A stretch of DNA of 64,000 nt from JALZKA01 sp963753385 (GCA_963753385.1 CAVWCC010000008.1:62001-126000), one strand, 5' to 3'; positions 32,323-40,831 are shown, counted from the stretch's first letter. The notes: generated by a model not told the origin, from the sequence alone. A program made the numbers and translations.

Positions 32323-32919
32323 ATGGACCTCGCGGCGCACGTTTTCAGCGCCGGGTGGGCGTCGGGGGTGAACGCCTACCTGACCGTCGCGATGCTCGCG
32401 CTCTTTGGCCGCTCGGGGGCGGTCGAGGTCCCGGAGGAGCTCACGTCCGATCCGATCCTGTTCGGCGCGCTGGTGATGTTCGCGATCGAGTTCGTGGCGG
32501 ACAAGGTTCCGTACGTCGACAACCTGTGGGACCTCGGGCAGACCCTGATCCGGCCGGCGATCGGCGCCGCGCTCGGCTTCACGTTCGCCGGGGAGGCGTC
32601 CGTCGACCAGTTCGATGAGCTGCTCTCGGGCGCCGGCGCCGGTACCACCGCCCTCGCAAGTCACGGCGTGAAGGCCGGCCTGAGGCTTGGGATCAACACC
32701 TCGCCGGAGCCCGTCTCGAACATCATCGCGAGCCTCACTGAGGACGGCCTGGTGGCCGTGATCATCGCGTTCTCGATCGAGCAGCCGGAGCTGGCCGCCG
32801 CGATCGCGCTCGTGCTCCTCGTCGCCGGGATCACGCTGGTCGTCCTGATCTGGACCCGGATCCGCCGCACGGTGTTGCGGCTGATGGAGCGTGGCCGGGG
32901 CCGCCCGCCGCCACCGTGA
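32323..32919 (+). CDS. DUF4126 membrane protein
   Basis: Membrane protein of 198 residues with about four to five TM segments. Family traits are GWASGVNAYLTVAMLALFGR, AIEFVADKVPYVDNLWDLGQTLIRPAIGAALG and KAGLRLGINTSPEPVSNIIASLTEDGLV, the pattern of DUF4126. Some relatives are annotated as possible transporters, without firm function. It begins 11 bp after the TetR stop and ends 33 bp before a small hypothetical gene, all on the + strand. Confidence 0.8.
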   Translation: MDLAAHVFSAGWASGVNAYLTVAMLALFGRSGAVEVPEELTSDPILFGALVMFAIEFVADKVPYVDNLWDLGQTLIRPAIGAALGFTFAGEASVDQFDELLSGAGAGTTALASHGVKAGLRLGINTSPEPVSNIIASLTEDGLVAVIIAFSIEQPELAAAIALVLLVAGITLVVLIWTRIRRTVLRLMERGRGRPPPP

Positions 32920-32952
32920 CAGCCGCGGGCGGTGGCGTTAGGCTCGGGACGG

Positions 32953-33171
32953 ATGACGAGCGCTGACGCCCGCAAGGAGGCGATCGCCAAGATCCGCGCG
33001 CACTACGCGAACCTCGGGATCCCACTCGACGACCTCTCCGATCGCCAGATCGAGCTCGGCGTCCGGCAGCTCGCGCACGCCGCCCGCGAGGCCGGCATGT
33101 CGAAGGAGGAGGCGACGGACGCGATGCGCCGCGCGGTGGAATCCGCGAAACAGCGGGAGGACGACGCCTGA
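32953..33171 (+). CDS. Hypothetical small helical protein
   Basis: A 72-residue, highly charged protein (MTSADARKEAIAKIRAHYANLG, then IPLDDLSDRQIELGVRQLAHAAREAGMSKEEATDAMRRAVESAKQRE). It is predicted to be all helical, with no hydrophobic segment and no recognised family. Codon use resembles its neighbours. Its stop is 3 bp from the stop of the convergent acyl-CoA dehydrogenase gene. Confidence 0.55.
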   Translation: MTSADARKEAIAKIRAHYANLGIPLDDLSDRQIELGVRQLAHAAREAGMSKEEATDAMRRAVESAKQREDDA

Positions 33172-33174
33172 GCG

Positions 33175-34962
33175 TCAGTCGAACAGCTCGTAGCCGTACT
33201 CGCCGCGCTTGTACGCCAGCTTCGCGATCGCGATCATGCGGTCGTCGTCGTTGGCCTCGAGCTGCTTGAGGTTCGAGCGCACGCGGCGGGCGGCGCGCTC
33301 GCAGAAGGTCTCGGCGATGTAGCGCTCCTGGCCGGAGGGCTCGAGGCCCTGGTCCTCGAAGATCGCGGTCGCCCGTGAGAGCACCGCGACCTGCGCGTAG
33401 ATGTCGGAGATCGCGTCGGCGAGCCGCTTCTGCTGGAACTGGCGGAACTGGATCTCCTTGCGGTGCTCGCGCAGGAGGCGCTCGGTCAGCGATCGCAGCT
33501 CCTTCACCTGCTCCGAGACTTCGTCTGCGTGCTTCTCCAGCTCGGGGTGCGCCTTGGTGATGCGGTCGGGGCGCACCTCGCTGCGGATCCGCCCGGCGAC
33601 GTAGTCGGCGAGGACGCCGATCGAGCGGATCGGGTCGGAGAGCCCGATGTCGCCGAGCCCGGAGAGCTTCTCGCCGACCGGCTTCACCCCGGTCAGGGCG
33701 ATGAACGAGCGCATCACGTCGTTGGCGCCCTCGAAGATCGGGAAGATCCGGATGTCGCGCAGGATCTTCTCGAGCGGGTTGTCCTTCATGTAGGCGGAGC
33801 CGCCGTGGAGCTGGAACGCCCGGTTGGCCGCGTACCAGAGGAATTCCGTGCCCGAGACCTTGCAGATCGCGGACTCCAGCGAGTAGTCCTCGACCCCGGC
33901 ATCCACGAGCCCGCAGGTCAGGTAGGCCATCGACTCGAGCCCGAAGAGGTACGAGACCATCCAGCCGATCTTGTCCTGGACGAGCTCGAAGTCCGCGAGC
34001 GGCTGGTCGAACTGGCGGCGCTCCTGGACGTGGTCGATCGCCTGGTCGAGGATCGCCTTGGCGCCGCCGACCGAGCCGGTGCCGAGCCCGATCCGGCCAT
34101 TGTTCAACACCGACATCGCGATCTTGAACCCCTCGCCGGGCTCGCCGAGCACGTTCTCGGGCGGGATCCGCACATCGTTGAAGTGGAGTCGCCGCAGGTC
34201 GTTCGCCCGCAGGCCCATGGTGTCGAAGCGCTCGCCCACCTCGAAGCCCTTCATCCCCTTCTCGAGGATCAGGGCGATGTGGCGATCCTTGCCGTCCACC
34301 TCACAGCGCGCGAACGTCGTGAACACCGAGCCCTTCGAGCCGTTCCCGATGTACCGCTTCTCGCCGTTCAGGACCCACGAGCCATCGGCCTGCTGGACCG
34401 CGCGCGACTCGATGTTCCACGCGTCCGAGCCGGCGTTCGGCTCGGTCAGGGCGTAGCCGGCGAGCTTGCGCCCGCTCGCGAGGTCGGGGAGGAACCGCTC
34501 CTTCTGCTCGTCCGAGCCGAACATCGCGATCCCCTTGAAGCCGATCGACTGGTGGACGCCGAGGATGATCGCGAGCGTGGCGTCGATCTCGGCGAACGTC
34601 TCGAAGACCCGGGCGTAGCCGGTCTGCGAGAGCCCCTGCCCGCCGTATTGCTCGGGCACATAGAGGCCGCAGAGGCCCGCCTCGCCCAGGGCCCGGATCG
34701 TCTTGTCCCCGATCCAGCGCTCCTCCTCGGCCTTGCGGTGGTCGATCGAGCCGGCGATGTCATGCGCGGCTGCGATCAGCCCCTTGACCTTCTCCTGCTC
34801 CTCCGCCTTCGGCTTCGGATACGGGAAGACCATCTCCTCATGGATCTCGCCCATGAAGAGCGATTTCGCGAACGACGAGGCCGCGCCCTCGGGCTGCTCC
34901 TTGGGCTCCGTCGTGGAGGATGCCTGAGCCTGGGGCTTGGCGCCGGCTTCCATCTGGCTCAC
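33175..34962 (-). CDS. Acyl-CoA dehydrogenase
   Basis: FAD-dependent acyl-CoA dehydrogenase of 595 residues, longer than the usual ~385 and comparable to the VLCAD/ACAD9-like or FadE5-like groups. It shows GLYVPEQYGGQGLSQTGYARVFE, AGYALTEPNAGSDAWNIESRA (flavin/substrate loop), VLGEPGEGFKIAMSVLNNGRIGLG, and ESAICKVSGTEFLWYAANRAFQLHGGSAYMKD. The catalytic Glu is likely in IFPIFEGANDVMRSFI. The extra C-terminal ~180 residues form a helical domain (EQVKELRSLTERLLREHRKEIQFRQFQQ). It introduces the 2,3-double bond in fatty acyl-CoA and lies 1 bp downstream of an FAD oxidase gene. Confidence 0.92.
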   Translation of the reverse strand: MSQMEAGAKPQAQASSTTEPKEQPEGAASSFAKSLFMGEIHEEMVFPYPKPKAEEQEKVKGLIAAAHDIAGSIDHRKAEEERWIGDKTIRALGEAGLCGLYVPEQYGGQGLSQTGYARVFETFAEIDATLAIILGVHQSIGFKGIAMFGSDEQKERFLPDLASGRKLAGYALTEPNAGSDAWNIESRAVQQADGSWVLNGEKRYIGNGSKGSVFTTFARCEVDGKDRHIALILEKGMKGFEVGERFDTMGLRANDLRRLHFNDVRIPPENVLGEPGEGFKIAMSVLNNGRIGLGTGSVGGAKAILDQAIDHVQERRQFDQPLADFELVQDKIGWMVSYLFGLESMAYLTCGLVDAGVEDYSLESAICKVSGTEFLWYAANRAFQLHGGSAYMKDNPLEKILRDIRIFPIFEGANDVMRSFIALTGVKPVGEKLSGLGDIGLSDPIRSIGVLADYVAGRIRSEVRPDRITKAHPELEKHADEVSEQVKELRSLTERLLREHRKEIQFRQFQQKRLADAISDIYAQVAVLSRATAIFEDQGLEPSGQERYIAETFCERAARRVRSNLKQLEANDDDRMIAIAKLAYKRGEYGYELFD

Positions 34963-34963
34963 C

Positions 34964-36148
34964 CTACCCGTCGCCGAGCTCGACCTCGTCCGCGATCAGG
35001 CGGGCGATCGCGAGGGCCGAGGTCGCCGCGGGCGACGGAGCGTTGCGGACGTGAACGCAGCGCGCGGTGCGCGAGACCACGAAGTCGTCGACCAGCGTGC
35101 CGTCGCGAGCCACCGCCTGAGCGCGCACCCCGGCCGGCCCGCGAACGAAATCGCCGCGGCGCAGCTCCGGCACGAGGCGGCGAGCCTCGGCGACGACGGA
35201 CGCCGGGCGGATCGCCTGATGAAGCTGTGTGAGCCCGGTCCGCCAGTGGCGCCGCGCGAGCCGCCACGTGCCGGGCCAGGTGAACGAGCCGGCGAGCAGC
35301 GCGGTCGGACCAAGCAGGACGGCGCCGTCGGATCGGCGCGTCAGGTGCGCGCCCAGGAACGGGAGCTCAGGGTCGGGGACCGAGTAGATGCTCGCGCGGA
35401 CCAGCGCGGCGCGCTCGGGTCGGAGGCGCAGGTAGGCCCCGCGGATGGGGACGATGCGCGGGTCCGGGGGCGCCCCGGCCGCGACCGCGATGCGATCCGA
35501 TTGGCCGCCGGCGCAGGCGACAACGGCGCGGGCGGCGATCGTTCCGCCCGTGTGGACGACCTGGAGGCCTCGATCGGCCTCGTGGATCCCGCGAACCTCG
35601 CACGACGTGGCCACCGAGCCGCCCGCCGCGACGAGGTCATCGGCCAGCGACAAGGCGACCTGTCGGAAGTCGACCGTCCCGGTCGCGGGCGAGTGGAGGG
35701 CGCTGATGCCGCGGGCGTGCGACTCCACCTCGCCGATCTCGTCGCCCGTCAGGCGGCGGATTCCGGCGACCCCATTCGCGCGAGCCCGCCGCTCGAGCTC
35801 GTCGAGACGGGGCAGCTCCTCCGCGGCCGTGGCGACGATCAGCTTCCCGCTGCGCTGGGTCGCGATGCCCCGCTCCTCGCAGTACGCATAGAGGTCGCGG
35901 GCGCCGTCGACGCAGAGCCGCGCCTTCAGCGACCCCGGTTCGTAGTAGATCCCGGCGTGGATGACGCCGCTCGACTGGCCGGTCTGCCGCGTGGCGAGGA
36001 GAGGCTCGCGCTCCAGAACGACCACGCGGATCCCGTCGTGGCGCAGCGCGAGCTCGCGCGCGGTGGCGAGGCCGACGATCCCGGCGCCGACCACCACGAC
36101 ATCGCCCTCGCCCGGTGGATCTGTGCGTTCCGCCTGCACCTGGCGCAT
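34964..36148 (-). CDS. lhgO: L-2-hydroxyglutarate oxidase-like FAD oxidoreductase
   Basis: FAD-dependent oxidase of the DAO family, 394 residues, closest in pattern to L-2-hydroxyglutarate oxidase (LhgO/YgaF). Evidence: dinucleotide fold VVVVGAGIVGLATARELALR, then QTGQSSGVIHAGIYYEPGSLKARLC, the typical LhgO segment, plus VVPIRGAYLRLRP-like IVPIRGAYLRL and a C-terminal HVRNAPSPAATSALAIARLI. Oxidation of L-2-hydroxyglutarate to 2-oxoglutarate is the expected reaction. The start was put at MRQVQAERTD since the longer frame overlaps the divergent peptidase gene. Confidence 0.82.
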   Translation of the reverse strand: MRQVQAERTDPPGEGDVVVVGAGIVGLATARELALRHDGIRVVVLEREPLLATRQTGQSSGVIHAGIYYEPGSLKARLCVDGARDLYAYCEERGIATQRSGKLIVATAAEELPRLDELERRARANGVAGIRRLTGDEIGEVESHARGISALHSPATGTVDFRQVALSLADDLVAAGGSVATSCEVRGIHEADRGLQVVHTGGTIAARAVVACAGGQSDRIAVAAGAPPDPRIVPIRGAYLRLRPERAALVRASIYSVPDPELPFLGAHLTRRSDGAVLLGPTALLAGSFTWPGTWRLARRHWRTGLTQLHQAIRPASVVAEARRLVPELRRGDFVRGPAGVRAQAVARDGTLVDDFVVSRTARCVHVRNAPSPAATSALAIARLIADEVELGDG

Positions 36149-36239
36149 TCTTGACGATTGGCGCGATGGCGAACCGTCGCGGCTCATGTTTCGACACGCG
36201 GACATGGCCGCCGCCGGCCTTGTCCGCGATATTCGTATC

Positions 36240-36980
36240 GTGAAAGTGCGCCGACAGATCGTCGCCTTCGGTGGCGGTGGGTTCTCCATGGAATCGGGCA
36301 ACCCGCTGCTCGACGACTACGTCCTTGGGCTGACCGGGGTCACCCGCCCGCGTGTCTGTTTCCTCGCGACCGCCAGCGGCGACGCGGACGACTACGTGGT
36401 CCGCTTCTACCGCGAGTTCGCGGGGGCGCGCGCGGAGGCATCCCACCTGGCCCTATTCCGGCGGCGCCGCGGCGTGGATGACGTTCGCCGCCATCTGCTC
36501 TCGCAGGACCTGATCTACGTGGGTGGGGGAAGCCTCGTCAGCCTGCTCGGCGTCTGGCGAGCGCACGGGATCGACCGGATCCTGCGCGAGGCGTGGGAGG
36601 CCGGGGTCGTCCTCTGCGGCCTGAGCGCGGGCGCGCTCTGCTGGTTCTCGCACGCGCTGACCGCCTACTACGGCCCGCCCGAGGAGGTCGAAGGCCTCGC
36701 GATGCTCCCCTGGAGCTTCACCGCCCACTACAACTCGGAACCCGACCGGCGGGACGAGTTCCATCACCGGCTCGATCGCGGCATGCCCTCCGGCTACGCG
36801 GCGGACGACGGCGCGGCGCTGCACTTTCTGGGGCGCGGCCTTCACCGGGTGGTTGCCTCGCGGCCGCACGTGGCCGGCTATGCGCTGCGTCGCGGGCCGC
36901 ACGGCGTGATCGAGGATCGCATCGAGGCGGAATACCTCGGCGACGCGGGCGTGGGCGCATCGCTCCAGGTGGCCGCCTAA
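36240..36980 (+). CDS. Peptidase S51 (peptidase E-like), first of a pair
   Basis: Serine peptidase of family S51, about 246 residues. It opens QIVAFGGGGFSMESGNPLLDDYVL; the nucleophile Ser is in VVLCGLSAGALCWF (GxSAG). DLIYVGGGSLVSLL and LGLLPWSF-like LAMLPWSFTAHYNSE match family regions, the latter carrying the His. S51 enzymes cleave Asp-Xaa dipeptides (peptidase E) or cyanophycin-type peptides. GTG 36240 preferred: it gives the usual short N-terminus, whereas ATG 36186 would eat into the divergent promoter space. It is immediately followed by a second S51 gene. Confidence 0.82.
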   Translation: MKVRRQIVAFGGGGFSMESGNPLLDDYVLGLTGVTRPRVCFLATASGDADDYVVRFYREFAGARAEASHLALFRRRRGVDDVRRHLLSQDLIYVGGGSLVSLLGVWRAHGIDRILREAWEAGVVLCGLSAGALCWFSHALTAYYGPPEEVEGLAMLPWSFTAHYNSEPDRRDEFHHRLDRGMPSGYAADDGAALHFLGRGLHRVVASRPHVAGYALRRGPHGVIEDRIEAEYLGDAGVGASLQVAA

Positions 36981-37781
36981 GTGGACCCCGGCGAAGGGGG
37001 CGGCCAGACGGCTGCGCCGCGAATCGTCGCCCTCGGCGGCCACGAGTTCCGCTCGCGGCCGGGCGAGCTGGCGATCACGCGGCACCTGCTCGAGCTGACG
37101 GGGAAGAGCAAGCCGAAGGTCTGCCTGCTGCCCACGGCGGGCGGCGACCCCCAGGAGGGGATCACGGGGTTCTACGCGGCGCTGGAGCGGTTCGACTGCG
37201 AGCCCACCCACATCTCGCTGTTCCGGCTCGAGCGCCAGCGAGTCGACCTCCGGCAGCACCTGCTCGCGCAGGACCTGATCTACGTGGCCGGCGGCTCGAT
37301 GCTGAACCTGATCGCGATCTGGCGGGCGCACGGGCTTGACCGCCTGCTGCCGGAAGCCTGGCGCCGCGGCACCCTGCTCGCCGGGCAGAGCGCGGGCGCG
37401 ATGTGCTGGTTCGAGCTTGGGATCACCGCAAGCTCGGGCAGGCCGCGCCCGGCCACGGGCCTCGGTCTCCTGCCAGGCAGCCTCTCGGTCCACTACGGGC
37501 GCGACCCCGAGCGCCGCGAGACGCTGCTGGAGGAGGTCGGCGCCGGCCTCGCCGAGGGCTACGCGTTGGATGACGGAGCCGGCCTGCTGTTCGAGGGAAC
37601 CGCACCCGTCGAGGCGTTCGCCGGAATCCGGGGTGCCCGCGTCGTGCGGGTCGAGCGGGATGGCCCGCGGGTGAGCGAGCAGCAGATCCATCCGATCCCG
37701 CTCCGCCAGGAGCTCGACCCCATTGACCCCGCGATCCTCGAGCGGCGCGCGCTGAGGAGGATGAAGGCCGCCGCCCGCTGA
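36981..37781 (+). CDS. Peptidase S51 (peptidase E-like), second of a pair
   Basis: Second S51 peptidase, 266 residues, starting GTG on the base after its neighbour's stop. It shares the same landmarks: RIVALGGHEFRSRPGELAITRHLLELTG, DLIYVAGGSMLNLIAIWRAHGLDRLL, LLAGQSAGAMCWFELGIT (nucleophile Ser) and GLGLLPGSLSVHYGRD (His). The pair probably arose by duplication; divergence is high enough that substrates may differ. No cyanophycin synthetase is present. A DNA ligase gene follows 33 bp later. Confidence 0.83.
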   Translation: MDPGEGGGQTAAPRIVALGGHEFRSRPGELAITRHLLELTGKSKPKVCLLPTAGGDPQEGITGFYAALERFDCEPTHISLFRLERQRVDLRQHLLAQDLIYVAGGSMLNLIAIWRAHGLDRLLPEAWRRGTLLAGQSAGAMCWFELGITASSGRPRPATGLGLLPGSLSVHYGRDPERRETLLEEVGAGLAEGYALDDGAGLLFEGTAPVEAFAGIRGARVVRVERDGPRVSEQQIHPIPLRQELDPIDPAILERRALRRMKAAAR

Positions 37782-37814
37782 CCGGACGGCGCGGCGGCCA
37801 CGTACGATCGCGGG

Positions 37815-38774
37815 GTGGCCCTGCCGCTCAAGCCTCCGGTCCAACCGCAACTGGCGCTCTCGCGCAAGACCCTGCCCGAGGGCGAGGGCTGGGCCTACGA
37901 GCCGAAGTGGGACGGGTTTCGGGCCCTCGCGTTCGTCGACGGTGACGACGTCTATCTCCAGAGCCGCGGCTCGAAGCCGCTCCGACGCTACTTCCCCGAG
38001 CTGGTCTTCCCCGCCGGCGAGTACGTGCTGGACGGCGAGCTGGTGATCCTCGATGCCGACGGCGCCGAGCAGTTCGACGCGCTCCAGAACCGCCTGCACC
38101 CCGCCGAATCGCGGGTGCAGATGCTGGCGGCTGAAACCCCGGCCGTGTTCCGCGCCTTCGATGTCCTCGCGGTCGGAGGGAAGCCGGCGCTGAAGGCGCC
38201 GCTACGCGAGCGCCGCGCCGCGCTCGAGCGTCTCCACGCGTCGTGGAAGAAGAAGCCCGGCAGTGTCGAGCTGACCCCGCTGACCGAGGATCCCGCCAAG
38301 GCAGACCCGTGGCTTCAGGGCGGGGAGGGCGTGATCGCCAAGGAGCTCGACGCGCCCTATCGCCCGGGCGAGCGCAAGGGCATGGTGAAGATCAAGCGCG
38401 TCCGGACGGCCGACCTGGTGGTCGCAGGCTGGCGCCCGGGCAAGGAGCCCGACACGGTCGGCTCCCTGATCCTCGGCGCCTACGACGGCAAGGAGCTTCG
38501 GATCGTCGGCCATACCTCTGGCCTGAAGGCCAAGGAGAAGCGCGATCTGGTCAAGACTCTCGAGCCCTACGCCACCGGCGAGCGCGGCTCCGCCGACCCG
38601 AGCCGCTGGGCCGCCGACCGCGACCTCGAGTGGGTCGACCTGCGCCCCGAGCTCGTCGTCGAGGTCACCTTCGACCACGTGTCCGACGGCCGCATCCGCC
38701 ACGGCTCGAAGATCGTGCGCTGGCGCGACGACAAGGACCCGAAGGACTGCACCTTCGACCAGCTCGACCAGTAG
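37815..38774 (+). CDS. ligC: ATP-dependent DNA ligase (LigC-type)
   Basis: ATP-dependent DNA ligase of 319 residues: an adenylation domain plus OB-fold, with no polymerase or nuclease part. The adenylated Lys is in AYEPKWDGFRALAF; other motifs are YVLDGELVIL (III), VFRAFDVLAV (IIIa-like), EGVIAKELDAPYRPGERKGMVKIKRVRTADLVVAGW (IV/V) and HVSDGRIRHGSKIVRWRDD at the end. This is the LigC-like form that supports break repair in actinobacteria. A separate LigD-type polymerase is encoded about 1 kb downstream on the other strand; no Ku gene is in the window. Confidence 0.92.
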   Translation: MALPLKPPVQPQLALSRKTLPEGEGWAYEPKWDGFRALAFVDGDDVYLQSRGSKPLRRYFPELVFPAGEYVLDGELVILDADGAEQFDALQNRLHPAESRVQMLAAETPAVFRAFDVLAVGGKPALKAPLRERRAALERLHASWKKKPGSVELTPLTEDPAKADPWLQGGEGVIAKELDAPYRPGERKGMVKIKRVRTADLVVAGWRPGKEPDTVGSLILGAYDGKELRIVGHTSGLKAKEKRDLVKTLEPYATGERGSADPSRWAADRDLEWVDLRPELVVEVTFDHVSDGRIRHGSKIVRWRDDKDPKDCTFDQLDQ

Positions 38775-38819
38775 GGGGGATCTTCGCTTGCTACTCGGCC
38801 TGAGCACCCCTCCAAAGAA

Positions 38820-38836
38820 ACTTTGCAACGCAAAGT
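38820..38836. promoter_or_regulatory. Operator 1 (palindrome over the -35)
   Basis: ACTTTGC-AAC-GCAAAGT, perfect 7-bp arms. It overlaps the -35 hexamer TTGCAA (38823-38828) of the promoter described beside it. Nearly the same site recurs 33 bp downstream. Confidence 0.75.
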
Positions 38837-38851
38837 GATCTGTGTTACAGT
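38823..38851 (+). promoter_or_regulatory. Promoter of the membrane-protein/winged-helix operon
   Basis: TTGCAA, a 17-bp spacer and TACAGT, a good sigma70-type match. It predicts a start of transcription near 38858, inside operator 2, about 30 nt before the ATG at 38888. Confidence 0.6.
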
Positions 38852-38852
38852 G

Positions 38853-38869
38853 ACTTTGCATCGCAAAGT
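38853..38869. promoter_or_regulatory. Operator 2 (palindrome over the transcription start)
   Basis: ACTTTGC-ATC-GCAAAGT, differing from operator 1 by one base in the centre. The centres are 33 bp apart, three helical turns, so dimers would bind on the same face on both sides of the -10. Confidence 0.75.
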
Positions 38870-38887
38870 GAAATGAGGAGGTTGGCG

Positions 38888-39451
38888 ATGGCTGAGGCAG
38901 ACGTGGTTCGAACCCTGGGAGAGGTGGAGAGGCTCCGCGAACGCACGCGATACGCGATCGAGTGGGGCTGGATCCCGTTCCTGATCTTTGGAGGCTTGGT
39001 CCTCCTCAGCGTTCCCTTCGCCCTCATCGGCGACGGGTCCGCGCTCGGCATCTACTGGCTGTTCGCGGGCCCTGCCGGTGTACTGGCGACGCTCTACGCG
39101 GTCCGTTCCCTCGAGATCCGAACGGGCATCTTCGAGCGCAACGAGTACGCGTACGCCTCCGTGATCGCGGCGATGGTCGCGGGAGCGATCGTCGTCGGCT
39201 GGACCGCCGACGGGATCGGGTCCGAGGTCGGGCACACGTTCCCGATCGGCATCGGCCTGCTCGTGATCGCGGCGATGGACCGGAGCGCGCTAGTCGCTCT
39301 CACTGGCGCCGCGATCCTCGCGCTCGGCGCCGCCCTCCTGATCACAGAGCCGGCGAACGCCAAGGCCTGGGTGGCGCTGGGCGAGGGCCTGATCCTGGTC
39401 GCCGTCGGCCTCGCCGCCCGGCGTTCCTACCTCGCCGGGAGGGAGTCTTGA
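38888..39451 (+). CDS. Membrane protein of the small regulated operon
   Basis: Integral membrane protein, 187 residues, about six TM segments in three pairs: WIPFLIFGGLVLLSVPFALIG, YWLFAGPAGVLATLYAV, ASVIAAMVAGAIVVGWTA, IGIGLLVIAAM, ALVALTGAAILALGAALLI and LGEGLILVAVGLAA. A cytoplasmic amphipathic N-terminus (VVRTLGEVERLRERTRYAIEW) precedes them. No transporter family recognised; it is the sort of small membrane protein often paired with a PadR/ArsR-like regulator. ATG 38888 has GAGGAGG 6 bp upstream. The stop overlaps the regulator's TTG start. Confidence 0.7.
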   Translation: MAEADVVRTLGEVERLRERTRYAIEWGWIPFLIFGGLVLLSVPFALIGDGSALGIYWLFAGPAGVLATLYAVRSLEIRTGIFERNEYAYASVIAAMVAGAIVVGWTADGIGSEVGHTFPIGIGLLVIAAMDRSALVALTGAAILALGAALLITEPANAKAWVALGEGLILVAVGLAARRSYLAGRES

Positions 39452-39756
39452 TCCATCCCGCTCTCCAGCTCGACGACGTCGTCCACCAGCGGGTGCGGCT
39501 CGGCATCCTCGCGGTGCTGGCCGAGGCCAAGCGCGCGGAGTTCGGCTACCTGCGCGACGCGCTCGATCTGTCCGACGGGAACCTCTCGCGCCACATCCAG
39601 GTTCTCGAGGAGGCCGGCCTGGTGAGCGTCGAGAAGGGCTACGAAGGACGCCGGCCGCGCACCTGGGTCTCGGCGACGCGCCGCGGGCGCACCGCCCTCG
39701 ACTCCGAGCTTCGCTCGCTGCGTGAGCTGATCTCGCGCGTGGACGGAAGGCCCTGA
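39448..39756 (+). CDS. Winged-helix transcriptional regulator
   Basis: A 102-residue winged-helix DNA-binding protein of the MarR/ArsR-like single-domain type (winged helix DNA-binding, as in many two-gene membrane-protein operons). Pattern: RVRLGILAVLAEAKRAEFGYLRDALDLSDGNLSRHIQVLEEAGLVSVEKGYEGRRPRTWVSATRRGR, i.e. helix 2, recognition helix (DGNLSRHIQVLEEAG) and the basic wing. The TTG start overlaps the previous stop (TTGA) and has GGGAGGGAG upstream. Most likely it binds the paired ACTTTGCawCGCAAAGT operators in its own promoter. Confidence 0.88.
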   Translation: MIHPALQLDDVVHQRVRLGILAVLAEAKRAEFGYLRDALDLSDGNLSRHIQVLEEAGLVSVEKGYEGRRPRTWVSATRRGRTALDSELRSLRELISRVDGRP

Positions 39757-39760
39757 CGGC

Positions 39761-40831
39761 TCACGAGTCCTTCTTCGCCCGGCTCGGCTGAACGCGCTTC
39801 GGCTCACCCGGCATCTTCGGGTAGTCCGGGGGGTACGGCATGTCGCCCTGGCCCTCGGCCTCGTCGCCTTCGTACATCTCCAGTAGGCGAGCGAGGGAGT
39901 GGTGAGCGTCGTCGATCTTCTCGAGCCGATCACCAACGGCGGCAAAGCGGCCCGGCATTGTCTCCACGTTGAAGTCCTCGGGTTGGACCTCGCCCAGCTC
40001 GTCCCAATCGAGCGGGGCGGACACCGGGGCCCCGGGCCTCGGGCGGACGCTGTAGGGCGAGGCGATCGTGCGGTCGCGGGCGTTCTGGTTGTAGTCCACG
40101 AAGACGCGCTCGCCTCGCTCCTCCTTCCACCACTTCGTCGTCACCCGACCCGGCATCCGCCGTTCGAGCTCGCGGCCGAACGCGATGGCGGCGTGCCTGA
40201 CATCGGTGAAGGTCCAGCGCGGCTCGATTCGCACGTAGATGTGGATGCCACGGCCGCCTGAAGTCTTGGGGAACCCGGTGAGGCTGAGCTCCTCGAGCAG
40301 CGCCCTGGCCTCGCCGGCGACCTCGACCGCGTCGTCGAAGTCGGTGCCCGGCTGTGGGTCGAGATCGATCCGGAGCTCGTCCGGATGATCGACGTCGGAG
40401 CGCCGCACCGGCCACGGGTGGAAGGTGAGCGTTCCCATGTGTGCGCACCAGGCGACGACGGCGAGCTCAGTGGGGCAGATCTCGTCGGCGTGGCGGCCCG
40501 AGGGGAACTCGATCCGTGCCGTCTCGACATATTCGGGCGCCCCTTTCGGCACTCGCTTCTGGTAGAAGGCGTCGCCCTTGTGACCATCGCGGGTTGAGAT
40601 GGTCATTCCCTCGTGCACGCCCTTCGGCCACCGCTCGAGCGTGGTGGGGCGCTCACGGAGCGCTCGCATGATCCCGTCGCCGACCGCGATGTAGTACTCG
40701 GCGATTTGCAGCTTCGTAACGTCACCCGTGCGCGCTGTCGCCGGGAAGATGACCCGGTCGGGACTCGAGACGCGTACCTCGCGCGCGCCGACCTCTAGCG
40801 TCGCCTCCTCCTTCGCCATCGTCGCCATCAT
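39761..40831 (-). CDS. LigD-type primase-polymerase domain protein
   Basis: Free-standing NHEJ polymerase (archaeo-eukaryotic primase fold), about 356 residues. Marks: VSSPDRVIFPATARTGDVTKLQIAEYYIAVGDGIMRALRERPTTLERWP, DELRIDLDPQPG (the metal-binding Asp pair), GFPKTSGGRGIHIYVRI (SxxGxH-type catalytic site) and DYNQNARDRTIASPYSVRPRPGAPVSAPL. In many bacteria this domain is fused to ligase and phosphoesterase in LigD; here it is separate, with a ligase gene nearby. It fills gaps or adds nucleotides during end joining. Start 40831 or 40819; both are close to the divergent gene. Confidence 0.9.
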   Translation of the reverse strand: MMATMAKEEATLEVGAREVRVSSPDRVIFPATARTGDVTKLQIAEYYIAVGDGIMRALRERPTTLERWPKGVHEGMTISTRDGHKGDAFYQKRVPKGAPEYVETARIEFPSGRHADEICPTELAVVAWCAHMGTLTFHPWPVRRSDVDHPDELRIDLDPQPGTDFDDAVEVAGEARALLEELSLTGFPKTSGGRGIHIYVRIEPRWTFTDVRHAAIAFGRELERRMPGRVTTKWWKEERGERVFVDYNQNARDRTIASPYSVRPRPGAPVSAPLDWDELGEVQPEDFNVETMPGRFAAVGDRLEKIDDAHHSLARLLEMYEGDEAEGQGDMPYPPDYPKMPGEPKRVQPSRAKKDS

